Assembly: GCA_038521345.1 (NCBI GenBank)
Contig: JBCBKU010000002.1
Coordinates: forward strand, 62,001-126,000
DNA length: 64,000 bases
Direction of reading: 5' to 3'
DNA from: JBCBKU01 sp038521345
GTDB taxonomy: Bacteria; Pseudomonadota; Alphaproteobacteria; Rhodobacterales; Rhodobacteraceae
Below, piece after piece: positions 1 to 8,459 of this stretch (within the stretch, counting starts at the first letter, position 1; each line of letters starts with the position of its first letter). The notes under the pieces are model-generated. The model was not told the DNA's origin. It saw only the letters and a list, made by a program, of their open reading frames with translations, and did no database searches. Both the position numbers and the translations under genes were made by a program.

Positions 1-293
1 AGAGTTATCTTGGCGAGGTCGAGCGCCTTCACATGGATCCGGCGGCCAGTCCGTGGGGTGGAGAAAGCGGGGCCGACGTCGCAGAGCGCGGTATGGCGGG
101 CATCGAAGCCGCGCGGTTGGCAGGACCCGTGCCACTGGTGTCGAGCCACGGTCAGTTTCTGAGTGTTGTCCTCGGTCGCTTGGGGAACGAATGTGGCTAC
201 GACGGTTGGAAAAGCATGCCGAACCCCGGGTTGTACGCGGTCGATGATGCGGGTTGGTGGCACGTGCCATTGGGTATCGAGGCCCGAACATGA
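1..293 (+). CDS. Histidine phosphatase family protein, C-terminal part
   Basis: The reading frame is open from the window edge (first full codon at base 3), so only the last 96 residues are visible. They fit the C-terminal half of the histidine phosphatase (phosphoglycerate mutase-like) fold: a GES motif, a helix with Arg, then PLVSSHGQF, which matches the conserved second catalytic His strand (usually VSHG), and a Trp-containing end. The RHG motif would lie upstream of the window. The stop overlaps the next start (ATGA), so it belongs to the ABC importer operon. It may dephosphorylate a sugar phosphate handled with the two downstream isomerase-like proteins; that role is inference. Confidence 0.6.
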   Translation, partial: SYLGEVERLHMDPAASPWGGESGADVAERGMAGIEAARLAGPVPLVSSHGQFLSVVLGRLGNECGYDGWKSMPNPGLYAVDDAGWWHVPLGIEART

Positions 294-1237
294 GCCTTGT
301 GGCAACAGACTTGGCGCGCAGCTTTGCGTATGGCCGCAAAGGCCTGTTTCGTCGACAGGCCACGTTCTTTGCGGTCGATGGTGTCTCGCTCACCATCGAA
401 GCAGGAAAGACCCACGGAATTGTCGGCGAGAGCGGCTGCGGCAAGTCAACTCTGGCCAAGCTGCTCTTGGGGTTGATCGCTTTGGATCGCGGCATGGTTG
501 CCTTGAATGGGGAGCAGATTTCTGACGTGTCCGAAGCGCGCTGGCGGGCTCTGCGCCAGCGTGTCCAGCTTGTCTATCAGGACGCTGCAGGCGCGCTTGA
601 TCCGCGGCTTCCAGTGCGTGCCCAAGTGGAAGAGCCGCTCGCGATTCACGGTCTTCCGCTGGCTGACGCAGAGGAAGCGCTTGAAGCAGTAGGTCTGAGT
701 GGCCGACTGGCCGATCGCTATCCACACGAGATGTCAGGCGGCCAGCTTCAACGCGTGGTGATTGCCCGTGCACTGGCGCTTAAGCCGGATGTCCTGGTGC
801 TGGACGAGCCCGTTTCCGCTCTTGATGTGTCGATCCAAGCTCAGATCGTGAACCTTTTGCTGGACCTCCAAAGGGACAGAGGGCTGACATACCTGTTCGT
901 CAGCCACGACCTGAGCGTCGTGCATCACATCTCGGATCGGATCTCGGTGATGTATCTTGGGCAGATTGTCGAGGAAGCGTCGCGCGACGCATTGTTTTCG
1001 AACCCGCTACATCCTTATACCAAGGCGCTTATGGCGGCTGTCCCGGATCCCGATCCTCGCAAGCCGCGTACGGCGGCCCCGAAGGTGGGCGATCCTCCAA
1101 ACCCGGCCTTTCCACCGTCCGGATGCCGCTACCATCCAAGGTGCCCGATGGCAGAAGACCGGTGCCGCACAACGCCGCCGGAACTGCGCGATATGGGCGG
1201 GCGCCGGGTGGCTTGTCATCTGGCCGAGGTGGCCTGA
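290..1237 (+). CDS. ABC transporter ATP-binding protein, oligopeptide/dipeptide type (DppF/OppF-like)
   Basis: This 315-residue cytoplasmic ATPase energises a peptide/nickel/opine-type importer. Walker A GESGCGKST is at residues 46-54, followed by the signature MSGGQLQR, Walker B VLVLDEPVSALD and the switch His in FVSHD. The C-terminal oligo_HPY region carries HPYTKALMAAVPDPDP and the Cys-rich CRYHPRCPMAEDRC, typical of the DppF/OppF half. I chose the ATG at 290 because it makes a 4-bp overlap with the upstream stop; an in-frame GTG lies 36 bases earlier. The operon usually also holds a second ATPase (DppD type) and a solute-binding protein, neither of which is visible, so they may lie left of the window. 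Confidence 0.93.
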   Translation: MSLVATDLARSFAYGRKGLFRRQATFFAVDGVSLTIEAGKTHGIVGESGCGKSTLAKLLLGLIALDRGMVALNGEQISDVSEARWRALRQRVQLVYQDAAGALDPRLPVRAQVEEPLAIHGLPLADAEEALEAVGLSGRLADRYPHEMSGGQLQRVVIARALALKPDVLVLDEPVSALDVSIQAQIVNLLLDLQRDRGLTYLFVSHDLSVVHHISDRISVMYLGQIVEEASRDALFSNPLHPYTKALMAAVPDPDPRKPRTAAPKVGDPPNPAFPPSGCRYHPRCPMAEDRCRTTPPELRDMGGRRVACHLAEVA

Positions 1238-2169
1238 TGCGCTGGGCGGCAATCAAGATCGCGCGTGCGGGGATCACGATGTGGCTGGTCGTCACGTTTG
1301 TCTTCTTCGTTCTCAGGATCTCTGGCGATCCCACCTACATGCTACTGCCCGACGATATCGACGAGGCGACGCGAGATTTCTACCGCCGCCTCTGGGGCCT
1401 CGATAAGCCGCTGATGACCCAGTACTGGAGCTACCTGAAAGCCCTGTCGCAAGGGGATTTCGGGATATCGTTCCGTAACAATCTTGATGCGTTTGACCTC
1501 GTGATGGAGCGGGTGCCCAAGACGCTCCTACTTACAACAACGGCCCTCGCCATCTCGCTTGCCATCGGTATTCCGCTTGGCATCCTCGCGGCGCTCTACC
1601 GCGACAGCTGGCTCGACCGGGGCGTCATGGCCGTGGCGGTATTCGGGTTTTCGATGCCGAACTTCTTTCTCGGTATTCTATTGATCCTGTTCTTCTCGCT
1701 GAACCTTCGGATCTTGCCGTCGTCCGGGTCCGGGACATGGGCGCATCTGATTATGCCCGCGGCCACACTTGGCATCAGCTTTGCCGCGCAGTTTGCCCGA
1801 TATACCCGCTCGTCGATGATCGATGTCCTGTCCAAGCCTTATATGCGGACGGCGCGGTCCAAGGGCGCAGGGCTCGCCCGCCGGGTCAATCTGCATGCGC
1901 TCCCGAACGCGTCGGTCCCTATCGTGACGATCCTCGGCTTCAAGATAGGCGAACTGATCGGCGGTGCCGTCATCACAGAAACGGTTTTTGCATGGCCGGG
2001 TATCGGACGTCTTCTGACCAATGCGGTTGATACAAGGGACCTGGCCGTCGTGCAGTGCATCATGATCCTTCTGGCCCTCACCATGGTCACGGCGAATGCG
2101 ATCACCGATCTGATCTATGGCTGGATTGATCCGCGCGTTCGTGTTGGCGCAGGCGCGAGCCAGAAATGA
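1237..2169 (+). CDS. ABC transporter permease, DppB/OppB type
   Basis: The 310-residue inner-membrane permease forms half of the translocation pore. It has an N-terminal membrane helix (about residues 8-30) and about five more hydrophobic helices. The family's periplasmic loop (GLDKPLMTQYWSYLKALSQGDFGISF) is present, as is the cytoplasmic coupling EAA-like loop near TARSKGAG. The start ATG overlaps the ATPase stop (TGATG), and its own end overlaps the next permease by 4 bp, so it is translationally coupled to both. Substrate cannot be read from the sequence; the neighbouring isomerase-like genes suggest a carbohydrate or sugar-containing ligand. Confidence 0.93.
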   Translation: MRWAAIKIARAGITMWLVVTFVFFVLRISGDPTYMLLPDDIDEATRDFYRRLWGLDKPLMTQYWSYLKALSQGDFGISFRNNLDAFDLVMERVPKTLLLTTTALAISLAIGIPLGILAALYRDSWLDRGVMAVAVFGFSMPNFFLGILLILFFSLNLRILPSSGSGTWAHLIMPAATLGISFAAQFARYTRSSMIDVLSKPYMRTARSKGAGLARRVNLHALPNASVPIVTILGFKIGELIGGAVITETVFAWPGIGRLLTNAVDTRDLAVVQCIMILLALTMVTANAITDLIYGWIDPRVRVGAGASQK

Positions 2170-3047
2170 GCGCGACCGGTCTTATCACAGGGCGGCGGTG
2201 GGCGCCTGTACGCGTGATGGCGCAGACGCCGATCGGGGTCGTCCTCGCAGCCGGATTCATGGTTGTGATGTTCTTCGTGATGATTTTCGCCAAGGTGATC
2301 CAGCCTTACGAGTTCGACTATATCGATCTCCTTGCGCGCATGGCGCCGCCCATCCCGCTGGAAGGCAGCACCTGGGCCCATCCAGTTGGCACCGACACGT
2401 TGGGCCGCGATTTGATGTCCCGTCTTTTGGTCGGAACGCAGACTTCGATGTTGCTTGCGCTGTTGGGGACGTGTCTCGGCGCCGTTCTGGGTGTGGCGCT
2501 CGGCTTTCTTGCCGCACACAAAGGCCGGCTTTGGGACGAAGTGATCATGGGCCTTGTCGATTTTCAGGCGGCCATGCCGTGGTTCATCGTGGCGCTCGCG
2601 ATCCTCGCGTTCCTCGGAAACTCAATGCTGATCTTTATCGCCATCATGGCGCTTTATGGTTGGGAAACGTATGCGCGGATCACGCGTGGTCTTGTCCTCT
2701 CGGCGCGCGAACAAGGCTACGCGCTTGCCGTTCGGGGACTAGGGGCGCGGGCACGCTGGGTCTACCTCCGCCATATCCTGCCCAATATCGCGGGCCCGCT
2801 CCTCGTGCAGCTCACCGTCAACTTCCCTTCGACCATCCTTTTTGAGACCTCATTGTCGTTTCTGGGGCTCGGGATCCGGCCGCCGATGACGTCACTCGGG
2901 CAGATGCTTGGTGAGGGCCGGGATTACCTGATCAATGCATGGTGGCTTGCAGTGGTTCCCGGACTGACGATCTTCCTGATCACGCTTTGTATGTCGATCC
3001 TTGGCGATTGGTTGCGCAGTAAACTTGATCCTTCTCTGGAGGCCTAG
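2166..3047 (+). CDS. ABC transporter permease, DppC/OppC type
   Basis: This 293-residue second permease pairs with the DppB-like protein. It has an N-terminal helix (about 25-45), then the DppC hallmark HPVGTDTLGRDLMSRLLVGTQ, the BPD-type membrane domain, an EAA loop (REQGYALAVRGLGARARW) and the typical ending SFLGLGIRPPMTSLGQML...GDWLRSKLDPSL. The start overlaps the previous stop by 4 bp. One base separates its stop from the next gene, so the five genes from 290 to 4907 look like one transcript. Confidence 0.93.
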   Translation: MSATGLITGRRWAPVRVMAQTPIGVVLAAGFMVVMFFVMIFAKVIQPYEFDYIDLLARMAPPIPLEGSTWAHPVGTDTLGRDLMSRLLVGTQTSMLLALLGTCLGAVLGVALGFLAAHKGRLWDEVIMGLVDFQAAMPWFIVALAILAFLGNSMLIFIAIMALYGWETYARITRGLVLSAREQGYALAVRGLGARARWVYLRHILPNIAGPLLVQLTVNFPSTILFETSLSFLGLGIRPPMTSLGQMLGEGRDYLINAWWLAVVPGLTIFLITLCMSILGDWLRSKLDPSLEA

Positions 3048-3048
3048 A

Positions 3049-3990
3049 ATGGCGCTTATAGCAGGCACAGGCCTGAACCTTACCTCGGTTTCACCGGGTG
3101 ATCTTGATGGTGCCGATCGCTTGATGGCCCATTGGGCCGAGATCGGCTGCAGCCATGTCGAGATCAGCGCTCGCAGGCTCGACATCATCGTAGCGGGCAA
3201 CCTCAACATGCACGCAGTGAAGCGTATTGCTGGGATGATCGAGCGGCACGGAATGGCGCCGGTCCTGCACGCTCCCCATGGCATCAACCTGATGGATCGT
3301 GACCGGCGCGCGATGCATGTGGCGGCTGCTGAAGCATCAATCGAATTTTGCCGCATCACCGGTTGCGGATCGATGGTTCTGCACTCCGGACAAGTGCCGC
3401 TGACCGAATGGATCTATGACCGCGATGCGCTGCTGAAGGAAGAACGGGACCTCTTGAAACGCCTTGGCGATCTCGCAGAAGCCGCGGACGTCAATCTGGC
3501 GGTTGAAAACCTGATCGCGAGCGGGGCCAACTCTGCCCGTTATTTCTATGGAGCCGACCCCCGAGCCTTGGCGGCGCAGCTTGCTGCCGTCGATCACCCG
3601 CGCGTGGGCGCCTGCCTTGATTTTGGACATGGCTGGCTGTCGGCAACAACGCTGGACTTCGACTATATTCCGGCGATCGAGGTGCTCAGTCCCCATGTTT
3701 GGCACCTGCACCTACACGACAATTTCGGCCGTCCGGCCGGGGACACCGGGCTTGGCGATGCCGGCGATCAGGTGGCGATGGGGCAGGGCGATCTACACCT
3801 GCCGATGTTCTGGGGGTCGATCCCGTGGTCCGAGCTGTTGCCGCGGATGCGGTTCCGCCCGGGCACGTTCGGAATGATCGAACTCAATGGTCGCTACAAC
3901 GCCTACGCCGACGGTGTGTTGGCGGCTGCAAACGCGATTGCAGCGCATCTGGATGGTGCGCCACTGACCAATCCATGGGAGGCCTTATGA
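3049..3990 (+). CDS. Sugar phosphate isomerase/epimerase-like TIM-barrel protein (first of a pair)
   Basis: At 313 residues this belongs to the xylose isomerase-like/endonuclease IV-like TIM-barrel superfamily. Likely metal-binding positions are seen in NLAVENL (Glu), ACLDFGHG (Asp, His), WHLHLHDN (His, Asp) and MIELN (Glu). The substrate is not known; this fold covers isomerases, epimerases and some nucleases. The ATG at 3049 follows one base after the permease stop, with GGAGG just upstream. Location in a solute-importer operon argues for catabolism of the imported compound. It is a paralogue of the next gene, and the two could form a heteromer or act in sequence. Confidence 0.82.
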   Translation: MALIAGTGLNLTSVSPGDLDGADRLMAHWAEIGCSHVEISARRLDIIVAGNLNMHAVKRIAGMIERHGMAPVLHAPHGINLMDRDRRAMHVAAAEASIEFCRITGCGSMVLHSGQVPLTEWIYDRDALLKEERDLLKRLGDLAEAADVNLAVENLIASGANSARYFYGADPRALAAQLAAVDHPRVGACLDFGHGWLSATTLDFDYIPAIEVLSPHVWHLHLHDNFGRPAGDTGLGDAGDQVAMGQGDLHLPMFWGSIPWSELLPRMRFRPGTFGMIELNGRYNAYADGVLAAANAIAAHLDGAPLTNPWEAL

Positions 3991-4907
3991 GCGCTGTTCT
4001 ATCGACCGGTTTCAATACCGGCATGACGGAAGGCGACCTGTCGGTTCTCGACCGCCGCCTCGATCAGATGGTCACTCTTGGATGCACCGGGGCCGAGATT
4101 ACGGCCATCGGTCTCGACGCCGTCGTCTCGTGCCGGTTACTGGCCCATCGCGTGGCGGCGCTGAGTGAGATCATGGGTCGGTACGAACTCGCCTACTCCT
4201 TGCATGCACCGATCGCAGTGAACCTAATGGATCGGGTCCACGCAGACATCATGCAGCGTGCGGCCCTTGTCTCGATGGATCTGGCTGCAGAAATTGGCGC
4301 AAAAGTCGTGGTCTTTCATCCGGGCCGGGTCCATCCGCGAGACTGGCTTGCCGGGCGAGATGGCCTGCTTCAGTTCGAGCTGGATCAACTCGGCCCGGTG
4401 GCTGACCGGGCGGCGGAGCACGGGATCCAGATCGCTTACGAGAATATCTCGCCAAATGCGCGTGTGATCGCTTTGGAAGAGACTTCGTATTCACTCGATC
4501 CTCGGGCGCTGGCCGAACAACTTGCGCGCCTCGACCACGCGGCGGTGATGGCCTGTCTTGACATCAGCCATGCCCAACAGGGCGCAGGTCTTTGGGGATT
4601 TGACATGATCGAGGCCTGCATCGCACTTGCACCTTGGATCGGGCACATCCATTTTTCCGACAGCACCGGCGTGCCGGCCACATTTCCGACCGGAAGTCGG
4701 ACCGAGCAGCACTATTTCGGCGTCGGAGATATGCACGCGCCGCAAGGACTTGGCGGAGTAGACTTCGAGGCTTTGGCCCAGGCCCTGACCGTCTTGCCCG
4801 ACACTCGGGTGGTTATCGAGATCAAGCGGAATTTCCTTGAACACGCCGAGGCCGAGACCCTTCAAGCGGCTGCGGCGTTTGGTGCACGGCTGCGGACCGC
4901 GCCTTAA
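3987..4907 (+). CDS. Sugar phosphate isomerase/epimerase-like TIM-barrel protein (second of a pair)
   Basis: This 306-residue paralogue of the preceding gene shares the same order of landmarks: SLHAPIAVNLMDR near residue 70, VVFHPGRV, IAYENISPN (Glu), ACLDISHA (Asp, His), GHIHFSDS (His, Asp) and VIEIKRN (Glu). The metal-ligand set therefore looks intact. The ATG at 3987 overlaps the previous stop (ATGA) and has GGGAGG about 5 bases upstream. The operon ends here; the next gene converges from the other strand with only 8 bases between stops, and no separate terminator is seen. Confidence 0.82.
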   Translation: MSAVLSTGFNTGMTEGDLSVLDRRLDQMVTLGCTGAEITAIGLDAVVSCRLLAHRVAALSEIMGRYELAYSLHAPIAVNLMDRVHADIMQRAALVSMDLAAEIGAKVVVFHPGRVHPRDWLAGRDGLLQFELDQLGPVADRAAEHGIQIAYENISPNARVIALEETSYSLDPRALAEQLARLDHAAVMACLDISHAQQGAGLWGFDMIEACIALAPWIGHIHFSDSTGVPATFPTGSRTEQHYFGVGDMHAPQGLGGVDFEALAQALTVLPDTRVVIEIKRNFLEHAEAETLQAAAAFGARLRTAP

Positions 4908-4915
4908 CCTTCGTT

Positions 4916-6124
4916 CTAATTCTCGGAGGCGTAAATCACCGCGGCGCCGACACCAAGAACCGCCGCGAGGTTCTTAACGCTGATCACCGAGCTGTCGTAG
5001 CAGGCCAACGCATCTTCGGGCAGGATGTACGGATTGTACTCGTCGCGATCGGAACGCCGAAGCAGGCTTTCGATCGACCGGTCGATGACGATCGATTCCC
5101 CCGTAATGGGGTTGCGCGAGAAGAGAACGGCCCTGCGATTGGCGTTCGTCCACTTGGAACCACCGACGCAGTTCAATCCGAAGACCGCCTGCAGATACCG
5201 CGTTCCATAACGCATTTCGCGAGCATCCGGGACCGCCGCGGGCGCATTCGCCAAAGCCGTTTCGGAAAGATTGGACAGGAACGCTTTGACCCCAGGTGGT
5301 GTGATCGAGGAGGGCACCATCAGGTCATCCTGAAAACACCCGCGCGAGGGGACTTCGATCCGGTCCCCGCTGATCAGAATTGGATCTGGAAACGATCCTC
5401 CGCGCAGGGCGGCGCGAATATCGAATGTCTGACGCTCGCCACCGCGGACCAGTGTGATCTTTGCGAGATCGGCGTCGGGGCGCACGCCTCCGGCATTGCG
5501 AAGGGCCGCGGACAACGTCCGCTCAAGTGTGGATGCCCCGAGTGCCTGCTGTCGGGCCGGATCGCGCGTCTGAGCGTTGGCCCCGCCAATACGAACTTGG
5601 CGCGGTTCAAAAACTGCGCCGGCGACGAAGGCCTCGGCGGGACCGTAGTCAGCTAGAAGTACGGAAACCCGCGGCGCGATCTCGTAGATCTCGCCGTCGA
5701 CCAAGGTTCGAACGATGTCGTCTTCAACTTGGGCCGGCTGTCGCCCGGCTGCCCGGACAGGGTCGGCGAAGGGCAGGCGAACATTTCCGTCAACGCCGAC
5801 GACATAGGAACCGGTGAACGTGTCGTCTTGTTCGACAAAGACCTCGAGCAGATCCCCGACCGACAGGACAAGGGGTCCACGCGTGCCGAGGATTCCAGCA
5901 TCCGATGGATTTTTTCCGTTGTAGATCCCGTCCGATTGGACAAGCCCGGCGTCGGTGCACTGTTCCGCGTCAAGAAAGCCGGACGGGCCATCGGTGTCTG
6001 GCGCACGGTACCGAGCCTGATAGGCCTCACCGTCCGCAGCGCTTTCAAAGTTCTCCGGGACTTGCTGACTGGCGCACGCGGCGAAAACGAAAAGAGCAAG
6101 CATCAGAGCAAAGTGTCGTGCCAT
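4916..6124 (-). CDS. Polysaccharide export outer-membrane lipoprotein, Wza-like
   Basis: The 402-residue protein has a short signal peptide ending FVFAAC at Cys17, an imperfect lipobox, so it is probably a lipoprotein. Next comes a Poly_export region (GPLVLSVGDLLEVFV, about residues 84-170), followed by SLBB-like strands (VFVAGAVFEPRQVRI; TLVRGGERQTFDIRAALRGG; ISGDRIEVP). The C-terminal ~130 residues include several Cys and end in a hydrophobic segment (LAAVLGVGAAVIY) that could cross the outer membrane. It probably forms the export channel for the polysaccharide made by the neighbouring genes. It is divergent from the flippase gene, with a 178-bp shared upstream region. Confidence 0.87.
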   Translation of the reverse strand: MARHFALMLALFVFAACASQQVPENFESAADGEAYQARYRAPDTDGPSGFLDAEQCTDAGLVQSDGIYNGKNPSDAGILGTRGPLVLSVGDLLEVFVEQDDTFTGSYVVGVDGNVRLPFADPVRAAGRQPAQVEDDIVRTLVDGEIYEIAPRVSVLLADYGPAEAFVAGAVFEPRQVRIGGANAQTRDPARQQALGASTLERTLSAALRNAGGVRPDADLAKITLVRGGERQTFDIRAALRGGSFPDPILISGDRIEVPSRGCFQDDLMVPSSITPPGVKAFLSNLSETALANAPAAVPDAREMRYGTRYLQAVFGLNCVGGSKWTNANRRAVLFSRNPITGESIVIDRSIESLLRRSDRDEYNPYILPEDALACYDSSVISVKNLAAVLGVGAAVIYASEN

Positions 6125-6302
6125 GGCGGGACCTTACGGTCGCCGATTGGCATTTGCACCCCCCATTCACGCCAAGACGGGTTCGGCCTATGCGAATGGA
6201 TAGTGGGGCCGATCCTTTGCGCCGGAGATCAGCCGTCCGTGACGGTGCGCGGGCCCGGGGCCGCGCGGTAGGTACACGCAGCCGAAACGGAGCTTGTGCC
6301 CG
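6125..6302. promoter_or_regulatory. Divergent upstream region of the export lipoprotein and flippase genes
   Basis: This 178-bp non-coding interval must carry the promoters for the leftward wza-like gene and the rightward flippase-glycosyltransferase operon. A good ribosome site (GGAG at 6289-6292) lies 10 bases before the flippase ATG at 6303. I could not assign -35/-10 boxes with confidence. Confidence 0.5.
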
Positions 6303-7520
6303 ATGAACACCAAACGCACCTTCCTGACCGTCCTAGCGACGAATGGTCTGTCCGAGATAGTTCAGAAACTGTCTCGGATCGCCGTCGTCGTTGCCGTGGC
6401 ACGGGTGATGGACGCGGAGGCTATCGGCATTGCCGCGGCAGCCATCGCGGCGGGTGATATCCTCAAGGCATTCACCGAAAACGGCGTGGTCCAAAGGATC
6501 ATTGCGGCTCCGGAAGACAAACTGGCTGGTGTTGTCGTGACAGGGAGGCGCCTCTTTTTGATTTGGTGCGCGGGTCTCTTCGCGCTTCAATGCGCCGTAG
6601 CGGGCGCGATATGGGCCTGGACCGGAGAGGCCCTTGTTCCTCTCCTAATGGCGCTTCTCGCGCTCGAGTACCTTGTTATGCCGCCCGGTATTGTAAACTG
6701 TGCGCTTGCAATGCGCGCCGGAAAACTGACCGGTACTGCGGCCGTTGCGGGCGGACAGATCGTCGTGGCGAACCTGTTGACGGCTGCTCTTGCGGTTGTT
6801 TGGCCTTCCCCTCTGGCTCTGATTCTTCCTCGTGTTCTTACCGCGCCGATATGGCTTGTTGGAATGCGCCGACTTCACCCGGTGTCAATCGACTATCGCG
6901 CTACCCCGGCAGAAGCCGGCCCGTTCCTTGGCTTTGGCGCGTGGATCCTCGGTTCGGAAATCGTTCGGAGTCTTCGCCTGCAAGCCGACAAATTGTTGAT
7001 TGGTGCACTGCTCGGCGCAGAGGCGCTGGGCATTTATTTCTTTGCTTTCAACGCCGGGCTGAGCCTCGCTACATCCGCATCCGTTGCGTTTGCTCGCGTT
7101 GTTTTTCCGCGGATTGCAGCCGCGCGAAACCGCGCGCAGGCCGCGCAAGAAGCCACGTGGCTTGCGGTGGCGGTTACCACCCCAGTGATTGTACTGCAGG
7201 CGCTTCTGGCTCCGGTCTACGTGCCGCTTCTCTTCGGTGCCGATTGGGCCTTTATCTCGCCCGTTGTCTCCATTCTCTGCCTGGCTGCTATCCCGAACAT
7301 GTTGTGGTCTGGAACGTCGCAATGGTTGCGCGCGGAAAACCGCGCCGGTGCCGAGTTTCGCGTCACCGCAGCTGTCACCGGCGCGCTTGTCGTCTCGACT
7401 TGTGTTCTCGCACCCTACGGGATCGAGACCATCGCATGGGGGTATCTGGCGGTGACTGCCGTCATCCAGATTGCTGCTTCCCTGCCGCTCATGACCCCCG
7501 CCCTTCTGAAGAGAGCTTGA
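6303..7520 (+). CDS. Oligosaccharide flippase family protein (Wzx/MOP type)
   Basis: This 405-residue integral membrane protein has about 12 hydrophobic helices along its whole length and the N-terminal pattern of polysaccharide flippases (LSEIVQKLSRIAVVVAVARVMDAEAIGIAA). It would move lipid-linked repeat units across the inner membrane. I chose the ATG at 6303 over an in-frame TTG 9 bases earlier because GGAG sits at proper spacing only for the ATG. It is followed after 3 bases by the first of three glycosyltransferase genes. Confidence 0.88.
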   Translation: MNTKRTFLTVLATNGLSEIVQKLSRIAVVVAVARVMDAEAIGIAAAAIAAGDILKAFTENGVVQRIIAAPEDKLAGVVVTGRRLFLIWCAGLFALQCAVAGAIWAWTGEALVPLLMALLALEYLVMPPGIVNCALAMRAGKLTGTAAVAGGQIVVANLLTAALAVVWPSPLALILPRVLTAPIWLVGMRRLHPVSIDYRATPAEAGPFLGFGAWILGSEIVRSLRLQADKLLIGALLGAEALGIYFFAFNAGLSLATSASVAFARVVFPRIAAARNRAQAAQEATWLAVAVTTPVIVLQALLAPVYVPLLFGADWAFISPVVSILCLAAIPNMLWSGTSQWLRAENRAGAEFRVTAAVTGALVVSTCVLAPYGIETIAWGYLAVTAVIQIAASLPLMTPALLKRA

Positions 7521-7523
7521 TCC

Positions 7524-8447
7524 ATGCCTCATGTCTCGGTTGTTATTCCCTGCTACAATGCGTCCGCTACTCTCGATCGCACGCTTGCATCGCTGATGGC
7601 GCAAACCTTCACTGATTGGGAAGCCATATGCGTTGACGACGGCTCCAGCGACAACACTCTGGCTCGTCTCTACGAGGTCGCGCGGGCCGATGCCCGGTTT
7701 CGAGTGGTGCAACAAGAGAATGCCGGCCCGAGCGTTGCCCGGAACCGCGGCGTCGAATTGGCCAGCGGTCGGATCGTGTCCTTTCTCGACGCAGACGATC
7801 TGTGGCGGCCCGGCAAGCTCGCGTCGGTTGTCGGGGCATTCTCGCAATTCCCCGATGCAGGGGCCGTCTATGGTCAGATCGCGTTCTTCCGGAACGAGGA
7901 CGAAGACGACGCAACCACGTCCACAGTCACACCCGGCGTGCTCGCCTTGGATACGTGCCTTGGCGAAAACCCGGTTTGCACACTCTCCAACCTCAGCGTA
8001 GAGCGCGCCGCGTTCCTGTTATCGGGTGGTTTTGACCCCTCGATGGTACACGGCGAGGATCTTGAATGGCTCGTCCGCGGAGTGCTCGCGGGTCTTCCGG
8101 TGATCGGCGTCGACGAACCGCATGTTCGATACCGTGCCTCTGAAGAGGGTCTGTCGGCCAACCTGATGGCCATGCACTCGGGCTGGCGTCGTGCGGTATC
8201 GGGTGCCCGTGTCGCCCTTGGCGCCAAGGCGCTTCAGCAGGCCGAGGCCGTTCATCTGCGCTATCTCGCCCGCCGCGCCCTCAGAATGGGGAAGCCCGCG
8301 CACGTTGCACTTGGACTGGCGGCACGCGGTTTGGCTCTTGGACCCCGCGCCTTCCTAGGCGGCCGCCATCGCGGGCCCGCCACCCTTCTGGGTTGTCTGG
8401 CCGCTCCCTTTCTGCCCACGGCGCTTCGTCGTCGCGCATTCGCCTAA
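7524..8447 (+). CDS. Glycosyltransferase family 2 protein (first)
   Basis: The 307-residue protein has a GT-A fold: VSVVIPCYNASATLDRTLASL at the N-terminus, the nucleotide-binding CVDDGSSDNT near residue 37, AGPSVARNRGVELASGRIVSFLDADDLW with the metal-binding DAD near residue 91, and HGEDLEWLVRGVL as the likely base region. It would add one sugar to the repeat unit on the cytoplasmic face. Its C-terminus is Arg/Ala-rich and may be peripheral to the membrane. It starts 3 bases after the flippase stop and is a paralogue of the next gene. Confidence 0.9.
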   Translation: MPHVSVVIPCYNASATLDRTLASLMAQTFTDWEAICVDDGSSDNTLARLYEVARADARFRVVQQENAGPSVARNRGVELASGRIVSFLDADDLWRPGKLASVVGAFSQFPDAGAVYGQIAFFRNEDEDDATTSTVTPGVLALDTCLGENPVCTLSNLSVERAAFLLSGGFDPSMVHGEDLEWLVRGVLAGLPVIGVDEPHVRYRASEEGLSANLMAMHSGWRRAVSGARVALGAKALQQAEAVHLRYLARRALRMGKPAHVALGLAARGLALGPRAFLGGRHRGPATLLGCLAAPFLPTALRRRAFA

Positions 8448-8459
8448 GGAGATTATCGC

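Noticed and set aside
2117..2845. 242-codon frame overlapping the second permease
   Set aside because: It is an Arg-rich alternate frame inside the DppC-like gene.
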